From CACIAM-69d sp001698445 (GTDB lineage Bacteria; Cyanobacteriota; Cyanobacteriia; CACIAM-69d), in assembly GCF_043235035.1 (NCBI RefSeq), contig NZ_JAZAQF010000001.1, positions 62,001-126,000 of the forward strand: 64,000 nucleotides of DNA, written 5' to 3'. The position numbers and the translations under genes are program-made. Positions 45,907 through 54,737 of the stretch are shown one piece after another; within the stretch, counting starts at the first letter, position 1; every line of letters begins with the position of its first letter. The notes under the pieces were generated by a model. It was given only the letters and a program-made list of their open reading frames with translations, was not told the DNA's origin and ran no database searches.

Positions 45907-46402
45907 ATGGGCAAGGATTCCGATTCAGGGTTCTCGGGTCAGTTCTCGGATCAGTTCTCAGATCGATAGCCCGATCAACCATGGCCCGATCAATCATGGC
46001 TTGATCAACGGCCGAGTCAATGCCCAAATCAACAGCCGAATCAATGCCCTGGTTGGCTGCTCTCGGTTTAGCGAGTAATAAAACTTAAAACCTCACCCCT
46101 TTAGTCGTTGGCTGGGCGATAGTAGCCTAGAGAGCAGCCACTTCACCCTAAACGGGACTCAATAGGACTGGCCTTCTGGGCTGTCCTTCCGATGTGGGTG
46201 CGATCGTCACGGGCAGTCAGTCCGAGACTCAACATCGACGCGCCGATCGGGTTCATCCAGATTTCTGGGGGCGATCAATGCAGCGTCAACCCATGGACGA
46301 ATTAAACAGTTTCGGCTGTTTAATTTAGGGCCAAAATCCCCAAGTCTTAAGCCTGGGGATGGGGTCAAAAGAGAGAAAAATAAACCAAAGGAAGATAAAC
46401 CT
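45907..46402. other. Intergenic region upstream of psaE
   Basis: About 500 bp. The first 150 bp hold imperfect repeats of GATCAACCATGGC / AATCAACAGCCGA. The part near 46080-46402 is the probable psaE promoter and leader; no HLR1 pair was clear. Confidence 0.5.
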
Positions 46403-46618
46403 ATGGCGGTTCAACGCGGTGCTAAGGTGCGGGTTCTGCGCCCCGAGTCGTACTGGTATCGGGATGTGGGCACGGTTGCTTCGATCGACCAAAGCGGCAT
46501 CAAATACTCGGTAATTGTCCGTTTTGATAAGGTCAATTACTCGAACATTAACACCAACAACTTCGCGCCCGAAGAGCTGGAAGTGGTGGAAGCACCGAAG
46601 GCTGCTGCGAAAAAATAG
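46403..46618 (+). CDS. psaE: Photosystem I reaction centre subunit IV (PsaE)
   Basis: A 71-residue stromal subunit that helps dock ferredoxin and supports cyclic electron flow. VQRGAKVRVLRPESYWYRDVGTVAS, VIVRFDKVNYSNINTNNFAPEEL is the SH3-like fold of PsaE. It lies 111 bp before mutM, on the same strand, and stands apart from psaFJL. Confidence 0.97.
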   Translation: MAVQRGAKVRVLRPESYWYRDVGTVASIDQSGIKYSVIVRFDKVNYSNINTNNFAPEELEVVEAPKAAAKK

Positions 46619-46729
46619 GCGAATCACTGCTGCGATCGCCCGTTGGGAATGGTGGCAGCGTTTCGCAAGCCAAGGCTGCTGGCCTTGGTCTGATTCGTGG
46701 GTTGGTTCTTTGCAAGGCCGGGGGATGTT

Positions 46730-47596
46730 GTGCCAGAGCTGCCAGAGGTAGAAACCGTCCGGCGGGGGTTGGCCACAGCAACTCCCGGCTGGCTGATTGT
46801 GGGGGGTGAAGTGCTGCTCGATCGGGCGGTGGCGGCCCCGGAACCCGAGGCGTTTTTAGCGGGCTTGCAGGGTTGTTGCTTGGTGAGCTGGAAACGACGG
46901 GGCAAGTATTTGCTGGGCGAGTTGCAGCGAGCGCAACGGCCAGCCGGCTGGTTGGGGGCCCATTTGCGAATGACGGGTCAGTTTTTGTGGGTGGATCCGG
47001 CGACTCCGGTGCATCAGCACACGCGGATTCGGTTGCGACTGCGCTCTAACGCGGTCGAGCGAGAATTGCGGTTTGTGGATCAGCGCACGTTTGGGCATTT
47101 GTGGTGGGTGTCACCCGATCGCCCGATCGAGCAAGTGATCACCGGTTTAGCGAAGTTGGGCCCAGAACCCTTTGACCCGACTTTTTCGATCGATTACTTT
47201 GCGGAGCGGCTGCGAAAACGCCACAAAACCATCAAAGCCACCCTGCTGGATCAAGACCTAGTGGCCGGTTTGGGCAATATCTACGCCGATGAATCCCTTT
47301 TTTTGGCAGGCATTTGGCCAGAAACCAGGGCCGCAGACCTGAGCATGGAACAGGTTGGCAAGCTCCATCAGCAAATTCGGCAAGTGCTGGAAGCCAGCTT
47401 GGCGGCGGGCGGCACAACCTTTAGCGATTTTGTGAACCTGGAAGGGGTAAACGGTAACTACGGCGGGGAAGCTTGGGTGTATAACCGCAAGGGGCAACCC
47501 TGCCGCGTTTGTGGCACGGCGATCGAGCGGTTGCGGATTGCGGGTCGATCGAGCCATGTTTGCCCTCAATGCCAGCCCCGATCGCCCCAAGCCTGA
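46730..47596 (+). CDS. mutM: Formamidopyrimidine-DNA glycosylase (Fpg/MutM)
   Basis: A 288-residue base-excision repair enzyme that removes 8-oxoguanine. The start is the GTG at 46730, since the catalytic Pro must be residue 2 (PELPEVE follows at once); an ATG-like upstream extension would hide it. GLGNIYADESLFLAGIWPE holds the DNA-binding helix-two-turn-helix and CRVCGTAIERLRIAGRSSHVCPQC is the C-terminal zinc finger, quoted here as CRVCGT...SSHVCPQC. It follows psaE. Confidence 0.94.
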   Translation: MPELPEVETVRRGLATATPGWLIVGGEVLLDRAVAAPEPEAFLAGLQGCCLVSWKRRGKYLLGELQRAQRPAGWLGAHLRMTGQFLWVDPATPVHQHTRIRLRLRSNAVERELRFVDQRTFGHLWWVSPDRPIEQVITGLAKLGPEPFDPTFSIDYFAERLRKRHKTIKATLLDQDLVAGLGNIYADESLFLAGIWPETRAADLSMEQVGKLHQQIRQVLEASLAAGGTTFSDFVNLEGVNGNYGGEAWVYNRKGQPCRVCGTAIERLRIAGRSSHVCPQCQPRSPQA

Positions 47597-47624
47597 ACCT
47601 GGAACCATGGGAGCGAACCAATCG

Positions 47625-50507
47625 CTACGGTTCCAGGATGGCCTGGGCCCGATCGGCTGCTGACTTCACCAACGCGGGCAGGCTGAGGCTGCTGTAGTTG
47701 GCAGGCATCGAAGATGGTGCGGCCGTGAACCCGCTGTCCTGCGTGGCTCCCGATTGGGTAGGGGCCGTAAAGGGTAGTTGAGGGCTGGTGGTCGATCGCC
47801 CGGCGGCCGGCTCTGAGCTGGTTGCCTCTGGGCCAATTTCAAAGGAAATCGATCGGCGTGGGTTGCTGCCCATGGGGCTAGGTGTTGCTGATGGGTTTCC
47901 TGCCGGAGCCGTGATGGCCGCCACGGAACGGTTGCTAGGCCCCAACGCTTCATCCGTGGGGGCTTCTGCATTGCGCACCAGTTCGCTCAATTCCACGGCG
48001 GTCATCAATTGCGCCAGTCGATCGCGTGCCGATTGACCAGTGGCTTGGATTCGTTGGCCGATCGCGCTGCCGTCAGAAGGGCTAATGGGGTTAGCCCCCG
48101 CTTGAGAGGGGCGCTGAGGAGCGATCGGGGCACTGGCCACGGCGGGCGAGCTGCTGGGCATTGGAGCCGCTGCGGGGCTGGGCAAGGGGGCGACCACGAT
48201 CGGCGATTGCCCGTTGGTGGTTGCGGCCGAGCGGGTGAAGCTCGGCAGTTGGGGTTGGGGGCGATCTCCGGTGGCTGTCAGTGGAGCCGTTGGGGCGATC
48301 GTCATTGGGAGGGCGCTGGAACCAGGATTGCCAGAATTGGGACTGTTTGAGACAAAATCACCCGAGCCAGAATTGGGAGTCAGATTGGGAGCCGATCTCG
48401 CCGTCAACACCATGGATTGGGTCAGGGGTTGGTCAAACCGGCGGGAAATGTAGGTTAGCTCCTGCAAAATCTCCTTAGCCCGATCGCCCTTAGCCACCCG
48501 GGGTTGATAGTTTTGCACCCGCACCGGCACAAAGTCCACCTTCATTTGGCGATCACGCAGGGCCACCTTCAGCACCGCCGTATCGTAGGTGCTGCGCGAA
48601 TGGCCACCAAAAATGAAGTTACCCAGGGAATAGACGATCGCCCGATCCTTGTAAACCTCAGCGCCTTGCAGCACATGGGGATGGTGACCCACCACCAAAT
48701 CCGCCCCCGCATCAATGGCTCGCCGGGCGATCGACCGTTGGTAGGGAGCGGGATAGCGTGCCAATTCTTCGCCCCAGTGGAAATTCACCACCACCCAATC
48801 CACCTGATCGCGCACGGCTTGAATATCTGCCGCCAAGGCCTCGTTTTCGCGTGGGTTAGTGCCCGCGCTGGTTTCCGTGGCCGCGTGCCAATGGGCGTTG
48901 TAATAGCCAAAGTAGGCAATCCGTTGACCCTTCACCTCCAAAATTTTGGGGCGACGGGCTTCGGTGATGTTTTCTCCGGCCCCGATCGCGTGGATGTCGC
49001 TTTGATCCAGGGCGGCCAAGGTGTCCAACAAACCCGGCCGGTTATAGTCCATCGTGTGGTTGTTGGCCAGCGTCACCAGGTCAATGCCCCCCGCTTCCAG
49101 GGCGGCCACCGATTCCGGTTCCGCACGGAAATTGAAACGCTTGCCCGATCGCTTACGGTCAGCATCCGTAATTGGGTTTTCCAAATTCACCATGGCCACA
49201 TCGACCGATCGGGACTCGGGAAACTGGGCCAACGCCGCCGACCAATCTCCCCCTAACCGTCGCTTGACCCGATCGCTCAGGGTCACATCTCCCCCAAACA
49301 TCAAGGTCACCGCCGGATCGGTGGGATTGGCGGGTGGGTGATTCACCACCGGCAACAGTTCCAAAGCTCCCTGCACCACGGGTGGCCGCACCTGCCGCAC
49401 CCGACTGGCCACGGGGGCGATCGCCGGGCGCAGGGGCAAGACCTGCTCCGTGGAATTGCCGCTGCGAGGGCTGGCCAAGGGTTGTTGGGGGCGCGATCGG
49501 GTGGCATCGGGTGACGAACTAGCCAACCACAGGGCCAACACAAAGGGCACGATCGTCGCCCCGCCCAACAGCACTGATCGCCAAATGGGTTCCAGGGCCG
49601 GATCCGTAGCCCATTGGGTTAATCCCGCTAGCCCTAACTCCCGCCGGCCCGCCGGAGCTGCAATCCGAATCGTTTGCTGCCAGAAGGGATCCACCTGCCC
49701 TGCCACCGTGGCCCGAATCCGCACGCCGCTGACTTGGCCTTGTTCTGAGGCGTTAAATTGCCACAGTCGTCGGCAAATGGTTTGCACAATGTAGGGTTGG
49801 CTCAGGGATTTTGAGGCGCTGTCTGAGGTGCTGTCTGAAGGGCTGCTTGAAGTGTTTGAGGTCGCCAGACTTTCCCCATCACTGGAGGTGACTTCGGCGG
49901 CCGTTGCTGCCATCGCGGCCTCTGGCGGCAACTTCACTTCCACCACCAAGCAGCGACCATTGAGTCGATCGACCGTTAGCCCAGCCCCCAAGCTTTGCCC
50001 CACCGGCTGCAACCATTGGGAAATAGTGCCCAGATCCATACCAACGGGCGATCGCCAGCGATCGCGCGTGGCCGTCGCCAGCGCAGACCAACCATCTCGC
50101 GCCACCAACCAGCTATGGGCCAAGCGTTGCATCACCTGCTGCTCGGGCGATCGGGGCAACACCTGCTGATAATAGGCCGTGGAATTGAGGCCCGGCCGCT
50201 GCTCCAACTGCACCGACTGCTGCCACAGCAATTCCGGCTGACCCACGCGCCGGGCCATGATCCGCACCCCTTCCACCGCCGCCAAATTCAAGCCATGGAG
50301 TCGGTGGCAAATGAACCGCACCAACCGATCGCGCTCCGGTTCTTGCTGGCACTCCACCCACACATCAATCTGGCCGGTCATTTGCGCCGAAACCTTGGTG
50401 CGGATGCCATGGGGAGCCAGGTAGCGATCGAACCAACTCGCCAACGTGCCCGCATCCCACGTCAACCCGATGCTTCCCGAACCACTAACCCCAGCCGCAT
50501 AAACCAT
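47625..50507 (-). CDS. CapA-family protein with duplicated N-terminal domain and membrane anchor
   Basis: A 960-residue protein. Residues about 24-102 and 163-283 are two copies of one domain: ASWFDRYLAPHGIRTKV...FICHRLHGLNL...VEGVRI...LLWQQSVQ and SQWLQPVG...TICRRLWQF...VSGVRI...FWQQTIRI, quoted as partial blocks. Between the copies is a Ser/Thr-rich linker. A single membrane helix lies near 308-330, so the copies face the cytoplasm and the CapA phosphoesterase-like domain (about 399-660; MFGGDVTLSD, NLENPIT, LANNHTMDYNRPG, NFHWGEELARYP, VGHHPHVLQ) faces the periplasm. The last 250 residues are low-complexity. CapA proteins act on poly-glutamate or peptidoglycan-like polymers. Monocistronic. 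Confidence 0.85.
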   Translation of the reverse strand: MVYAAGVSGSGSIGLTWDAGTLASWFDRYLAPHGIRTKVSAQMTGQIDVWVECQQEPERDRLVRFICHRLHGLNLAAVEGVRIMARRVGQPELLWQQSVQLEQRPGLNSTAYYQQVLPRSPEQQVMQRLAHSWLVARDGWSALATATRDRWRSPVGMDLGTISQWLQPVGQSLGAGLTVDRLNGRCLVVEVKLPPEAAMAATAAEVTSSDGESLATSNTSSSPSDSTSDSASKSLSQPYIVQTICRRLWQFNASEQGQVSGVRIRATVAGQVDPFWQQTIRIAAPAGRRELGLAGLTQWATDPALEPIWRSVLLGGATIVPFVLALWLASSSPDATRSRPQQPLASPRSGNSTEQVLPLRPAIAPVASRVRQVRPPVVQGALELLPVVNHPPANPTDPAVTLMFGGDVTLSDRVKRRLGGDWSAALAQFPESRSVDVAMVNLENPITDADRKRSGKRFNFRAEPESVAALEAGGIDLVTLANNHTMDYNRPGLLDTLAALDQSDIHAIGAGENITEARRPKILEVKGQRIAYFGYYNAHWHAATETSAGTNPRENEALAADIQAVRDQVDWVVVNFHWGEELARYPAPYQRSIARRAIDAGADLVVGHHPHVLQGAEVYKDRAIVYSLGNFIFGGHSRSTYDTAVLKVALRDRQMKVDFVPVRVQNYQPRVAKGDRAKEILQELTYISRRFDQPLTQSMVLTARSAPNLTPNSGSGDFVSNSPNSGNPGSSALPMTIAPTAPLTATGDRPQPQLPSFTRSAATTNGQSPIVVAPLPSPAAAPMPSSSPAVASAPIAPQRPSQAGANPISPSDGSAIGQRIQATGQSARDRLAQLMTAVELSELVRNAEAPTDEALGPSNRSVAAITAPAGNPSATPSPMGSNPRRSISFEIGPEATSSEPAAGRSTTSPQLPFTAPTQSGATQDSGFTAAPSSMPANYSSLSLPALVKSAADRAQAILEP

Positions 50508-51011
50508 TGTGTTCTAACTCCTCAACATCACGCGATCGGCCCCTGGGCGATCGGGGAATCGATCGACCGGGGTGAGCGCTGGCGATGAACCCACTCAGTT
50601 GCTTGCACTGCTTGAATTGCTTGGACTGCCGGAACTGCTGAAATTTCAGGAATTGCGGGAACTGTTTGCCCAGCACCGCTATCCAGCCGCGAGCTAAAAC
50701 TTGCCCACCTCAAGCGCATATGGGCAAGCTTGTTTGAGCAGTCTCTCAACAGTATTTCAGCAGGATCGCAATCTCAATCTCAATCGGTTTTAAACGATAT
50801 ATGCGCAGGTTGCATGTTTTTGGGGCCGTCCCCTTGGGCAATTGCGAGCGCCTATAGCATCGCACCGATCGTTCCAAATCGGCTAACCCGCGCCCCGGCC
50901 CCACGGCTTTGCGAGCCGTTAGCCATCGCCATTCGCCAAGATTTGGAGATTGAAATCAGGAATTAGGACAAGACCTTGAGACCAGAAATTAGGCAAAAAA
51001 TCAGCCAAAAC
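50508..51011. other. Intergenic region
   Basis: About 500 bp between convergent-downstream coaBC-like gene and the CapA gene start. Loose repeats of TTGCTTGxACTGC near 50598-50660. No gene or RNA was recognised. Confidence 0.4.
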
Positions 51012-52319
51012 CTAGAACAGGCTTTCTAGCCAATCTGCAATGCCCATGGCAATTCCCGGCTTGTCTAACATCCGCAGGGGCGATCGATCCCGGGTGACCA
51101 AATAGGCCACCTGTTCTCCCCGGGGCCCCGTCTCATTCCCCCGATTGGCCACCACTGCCAAGTGACCCCGCTGGAGTCGATCGTGGGCAATTTGCATCAG
51201 GGCTTCGTGAGTCACCCCCTCTTGATACTTGAAGCTGATCAAACCCAACTGGGGGGCCAACTCGCTCACCAGGTCAATCACCTTCTCTGTGGGTTGCAGT
51301 TGAATCGTCTTCCACTGGCCGCCGCTGGGAATTTTGCCCGGGTGAATTTGCACGGGTTGATAGTCCGCCACGGCCGCCGAAAAAATCCCAAACCGATAAT
51401 CCCGCTCCTGCAACAGCGACAACACCCGATCGCGATAGTCGTGATAGGTCGGTGTAATGGTGTGGGGTATCCAGTCCGGTGGCGCGGTGCTGCCCGCCCC
51501 ATGTACTAGATGCACTTGGGATCCCCGGAGATAGAGTTCTTTGGCGATTTCAATCCCCAGTTGCCCCGTGAAGCAGTTGGTAATTCGACGAATGGCATCC
51601 AAGGGAACCGGCGTTGGCCCACCGGTCACCATCACCGGCACACCGCGCAGGGGCGATCGACTCAGCAGCCGACAAACATGTACCACAATAGTTTGCGGAT
51701 CGGGCAAATTGTTCTTGCCATAGGCGCGGCGGGGTTGAATCATCCGTACCCCAATCGATCGCAGGGCCTGCAACGAATCCGTCAGGAGAGAGTTGTGCAT
51801 TGTGCCATGCATCGTCGGAGCCACCAACACCTCCGTGCGGCCCGCCTCCATGCGCCCAATGGCCGAAGCCAGGGTCGCCGTCACCACGCCATCGGCAATC
51901 CCCAGCCGCATTTTATTAATCGTGTCGTAGGTGGCGGGGGCCACTAAGTAAGCTGCGAAGGGGTGAGCATCGCTGAGGTGTTCGGCCGCCGCCGTGAGCC
52001 TGGTGACCACCGGATTTGTGGTGCTCCATTCCAGGGCCTCCAAGGTGACGTAGCGGCGGGCTTCCTTCGACACAAAGGCCACCACATCCGCTCCTTGGCG
52101 ACGTAGGGCCCGGGCCACATCGGGCGATCGATAGGCGGCAATGCTGCCACAAACGAGGAGGGCAATGCGCCGGCCGGCCAGATGCATCCCATCCAACAGC
52201 ACCTCGCGATCCCCCATTTCGGAGGGCGGCGGAGGCGACAAATCCCAATCATCCATAGGGGGATTGATAGGCCTAGAAGAGGGGTCAAAATACCAGGAAA
52301 ATGAGTCGGCAACGGTCAT
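51012..52319 (-). CDS. coaBC: CoaBC-like flavoprotein (phosphopantothenoylcysteine decarboxylase / phosphopantothenate-cysteine ligase), divergent
   Basis: A 435-residue protein with a 45-residue N-terminal extension. The flavin-binding part starts LLVCGSIAAYRSPDVARALR (about 55-74), continues with YLVAPATYDTINKM and VLVAPTMHGTMHNS at about 165-178, and the ligase part has TGGPTPVPLDAIRRITNCFTGQLG and SFKYQEGVTHEALM. In classical CoaC the motif after the flavin is PxMNxxM with a catalytic Asn; here that residue is His171 (APTMHGTMH), and the ligase lysine motif differs. So it may be an unusual CoaBC or a CoaBC paralogue with altered chemistry. Confidence 0.75.
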   Translation of the reverse strand: MTVADSFSWYFDPSSRPINPPMDDWDLSPPPPSEMGDREVLLDGMHLAGRRIALLVCGSIAAYRSPDVARALRRQGADVVAFVSKEARRYVTLEALEWSTTNPVVTRLTAAAEHLSDAHPFAAYLVAPATYDTINKMRLGIADGVVTATLASAIGRMEAGRTEVLVAPTMHGTMHNSLLTDSLQALRSIGVRMIQPRRAYGKNNLPDPQTIVVHVCRLLSRSPLRGVPVMVTGGPTPVPLDAIRRITNCFTGQLGIEIAKELYLRGSQVHLVHGAGSTAPPDWIPHTITPTYHDYRDRVLSLLQERDYRFGIFSAAVADYQPVQIHPGKIPSGGQWKTIQLQPTEKVIDLVSELAPQLGLISFKYQEGVTHEALMQIAHDRLQRGHLAVVANRGNETGPRGEQVAYLVTRDRSPLRMLDKPGIAMGIADWLESLF

Positions 52320-52609
52320 GGAGCGATCGGGGTCAGGAAGCTACCTGGATGGCTGGGATGGCTGCCAACGGATGATGCAAAGTCTATTGAAAAATGGCTA
52401 TGGAGTGAGAAAAGTCTTCAAAAATCGAGTCAATAGGATTGAAGCGGCTGAAATAGTCGAATTAACAATTAAAAACGATTAAAGCAGTTGAATTTAAATT
52501 GCGTTTGAGCAAAATCATTTGCAATCCAAGAAAACTGACACAGAGCCATCTTGGATTCAAGCGGTGGGTTGGGTCGCTTTTCTGGCTAGCGGTGGGGCTA
52601 GCGGTGGGG
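52320..52609. other. Intergenic region with a 12-bp tandem repeat at the lepB stop
   Basis: GCTAGCGGTGGG three times at 52585-52620; the lepB stop codon (TAG on the minus strand at 52610-52612) lies inside the third copy, so the array is rooted in the coding end. Otherwise no gene or RNA seen; the promoter of the coaBC-like gene should be near its upper end. Confidence 0.75.
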
Positions 52610-53206
52610 CTAGCGGCTGGTGAGACCGAACCGATCGAGCGGCCAGAACCGCCACCAGGCCCGCCCGATCGCGTTTTCGATCGGCAAAAAGCCCCACACA
52701 TGGGAGTCATTGCTATTGTTGCGGTTATCACCCATGACAAACAACATTTGTGCAGGAACGGTGACGGGCGCTAACTCGTAGGTGGGTGGCTCCAGGGTGT
52801 AAGGCTCCGTGAGGGGTTGGCCGTCCACATAAACCTGGCCGTTTTTGACGGCGATGGTTTGACCCGGAAACCCAATGACCCGCTTAATAAATGCTTGATC
52901 GCGGGGGTAACCAAGGGCTTGCAGTTGGGGCGGCGGCGCAAAAACCACGATGTCGCCCTGTTGCAAGGGCCGGAACCAGTGGGAAATTTTTTCCACCACC
53001 AACCGATCGCCCACGGCCAAGGTGGGATACATCGACTCAGAAGGGATGACACGCGGTTCTGCCACAAAGGTGCGAATCAACAGGGCCAGCACCAGGGCAA
53101 TGCCGATAATTTGCACGCTTTCCCGCCACCGCTGCCAACCGGAGGGGCGATCGGGAAGGGGGCTGGATTTGGGGCGATCGGCTGAATCCTGACTCAGTGG
53201 GGCCAT
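52610..53206 (-). CDS. lepB: Signal peptidase I
   Basis: A 198-residue protein from the ATG at 53206 (MAPLSQDSADRP). One membrane helix (IIGIALVLALLIRTFVAEP), then the catalytic Ser in PSESMYPTL and Lys in FIKRVIGFPGQTI, and the conserved MGDNRNNSNDSHVWGF block (D-box). It removes signal peptides of exported and thylakoid-lumen proteins. The frame is open up to 53407, but the ATG at 53206 gives the family length. Divergent from the DegT gene. Confidence 0.93.
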   Translation of the reverse strand: MAPLSQDSADRPKSSPLPDRPSGWQRWRESVQIIGIALVLALLIRTFVAEPRVIPSESMYPTLAVGDRLVVEKISHWFRPLQQGDIVVFAPPPQLQALGYPRDQAFIKRVIGFPGQTIAVKNGQVYVDGQPLTEPYTLEPPTYELAPVTVPAQMLFVMGDNRNNSNDSHVWGFLPIENAIGRAWWRFWPLDRFGLTSR

Positions 53207-53543
53207 GAACAACGTTCTCCAAAAATTCTGTTGATTAACCCCCAACAGCATGGGTGGAAAAGTTGAATGGGAAAAATGGGCTTGTGTGGCTTGTGTGGCT
53301 TGCGGGGTTCCGGGCACTGTCTCCTGAACAGGATCAAAAATGCTGGCAAATTGAAGATCAAGGGCCAGCAATGGCCCAAGGAACAGCGCAAGGGACACTG
53401 AACGCATGGTACAGGAGCAATTAGCCCCTGGTGCATTCTCACCGACAGTTTGTTGAATGCTGTTGATGGGGTGTGTTCAGACAGGCTTCAAAATCAAAAG
53501 ACTGAACGATCTTCCCGCTACTTTTTGGATTGAGCAATTAACT
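53207..53543. other. Divergent intergenic region
   Basis: About 340 bp between lepB and the DegT gene, presumably with both promoters. It carries a 10-bp doublet CTTGTGTGG near 53281. No RNA gene recognised. Confidence 0.4.
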
Positions 53544-54737
53544 ATGACCGACGTTGTGCCGGCTTCCCTGACCCAGGGCCCAATGGTGGCCGCTCCGATT
53601 ACGCCCATGGCAATGCCGATTCCCCTGGTGGATTTGTCGATTCAGCACGAGCGCTTGCGGGCCGAACTCGATCGCGCCATTGCCAGCACGCTCGATCGGG
53701 GCGATTTTGTGCTTGGCCAGGCTTTGGCTACCTTTGAGGCGGCTTTTGCGGCGGCCTGTGGCGTTGAACATTGTGTCGGCGTGGGTACGGGAACCGATGC
53801 GTTGGCCTTGGGGCTAACGGCCTGTGGCGTGGGGCCGGGAGATCAGGTAATTGTGCCAGCTAACACGTTCATTGCCACGGTGCTGGGGGTGTTGCGATCG
53901 GGGGCCCAACCGGTGCTGGTGGATTGTGATCCGGACACGGCGCTGATCGATTTGGCGGCGGCGGAACGGGTGATCGGCCCCAAAACCAAGGCCCTGATTC
54001 CGGTTCACCTTTATGGGCAAATGGTGGATCCTGAGGCCCTGTTGGCTTTGGCCGATCGCACCGGTCTGTTGATTTTTGAGGATGCAGCCCAGGCCCACTT
54101 GGCGCGGCGGGGCGGGTGGTTGGCCGGCTCCTTGGGACGGGCGGCGGCCTTTAGTTTCTATCCGGGCAAAAATTTGGGGTCGATCGGGGACGGTGGAGCC
54201 GTGGTCACCAACGATGCGGCCGTGGCGGCAAAGGTGCGGATGTTGCGCAATTACGGCGCACCTCGCAAATATTTCCACGAAGAGTTGGGCATGAATTCGC
54301 GGCTTGACACGTTGCAGGCGGCGGTGTTGTCCGTGAAGTTGCCCCATTTGCCCCGCTGGAATGAAGACCGGGCCCAGTTGGCGGCGGCCTACGATGCGCG
54401 GTTGGCAGCCCTGGCCGATCGCGGTCTTGTCCCGATCGCCAACCAGTCGGGGCCGGGCCATGTGTATCACCTCTACGTGGTGCGGGTGCAGCCCACCTGT
54501 CGGCTCGATCGCGATCAACTGCTGGCGGCCCTGCAACAGCAACAGATCTTTGCGGGCATTCACTACCCCATTCCCTGCCATCTGCAACCGGCCTTGCAAT
54601 CCTTGGGCTACGGAGCTGGGGCCTTCCCGGTGACGGAACAGTTAGCCAATGAAATTCTCTCGCTGCCCCTGTTTCCGGGCCTGACCCTGGAGCAGCTCGA
54701 TCGGGTTGTGGGAGCGATCGAGCTAGCCACCCGCTAG
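53544..54737 (+). CDS. DegT/DnrJ/EryC1/StrS-family aminotransferase
   Basis: A 397-residue PLP enzyme from the ATG at 53544; codons open up to 53457 precede it. IPLVDLSIQHERLRAELD, VGVGTGTDALALGL, IPVHLYGQMVDPE, EDAAQAH and FYPGKNLGSIGDGG, whose Lys binds PLP, are standard. It transaminates a keto sugar in lipopolysaccharide or antibiotic-type sugar synthesis. No partner sugar genes are near. The 3' end overlaps hemB by 4 bp, tail to tail. Confidence 0.9.
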   Translation: MTDVVPASLTQGPMVAAPITPMAMPIPLVDLSIQHERLRAELDRAIASTLDRGDFVLGQALATFEAAFAAACGVEHCVGVGTGTDALALGLTACGVGPGDQVIVPANTFIATVLGVLRSGAQPVLVDCDPDTALIDLAAAERVIGPKTKALIPVHLYGQMVDPEALLALADRTGLLIFEDAAQAHLARRGGWLAGSLGRAAAFSFYPGKNLGSIGDGGAVVTNDAAVAAKVRMLRNYGAPRKYFHEELGMNSRLDTLQAAVLSVKLPHLPRWNEDRAQLAAAYDARLAALADRGLVPIANQSGPGHVYHLYVVRVQPTCRLDRDQLLAALQQQQIFAGIHYPIPCHLQPALQSLGYGAGAFPVTEQLANEILSLPLFPGLTLEQLDRVVGAIELATR

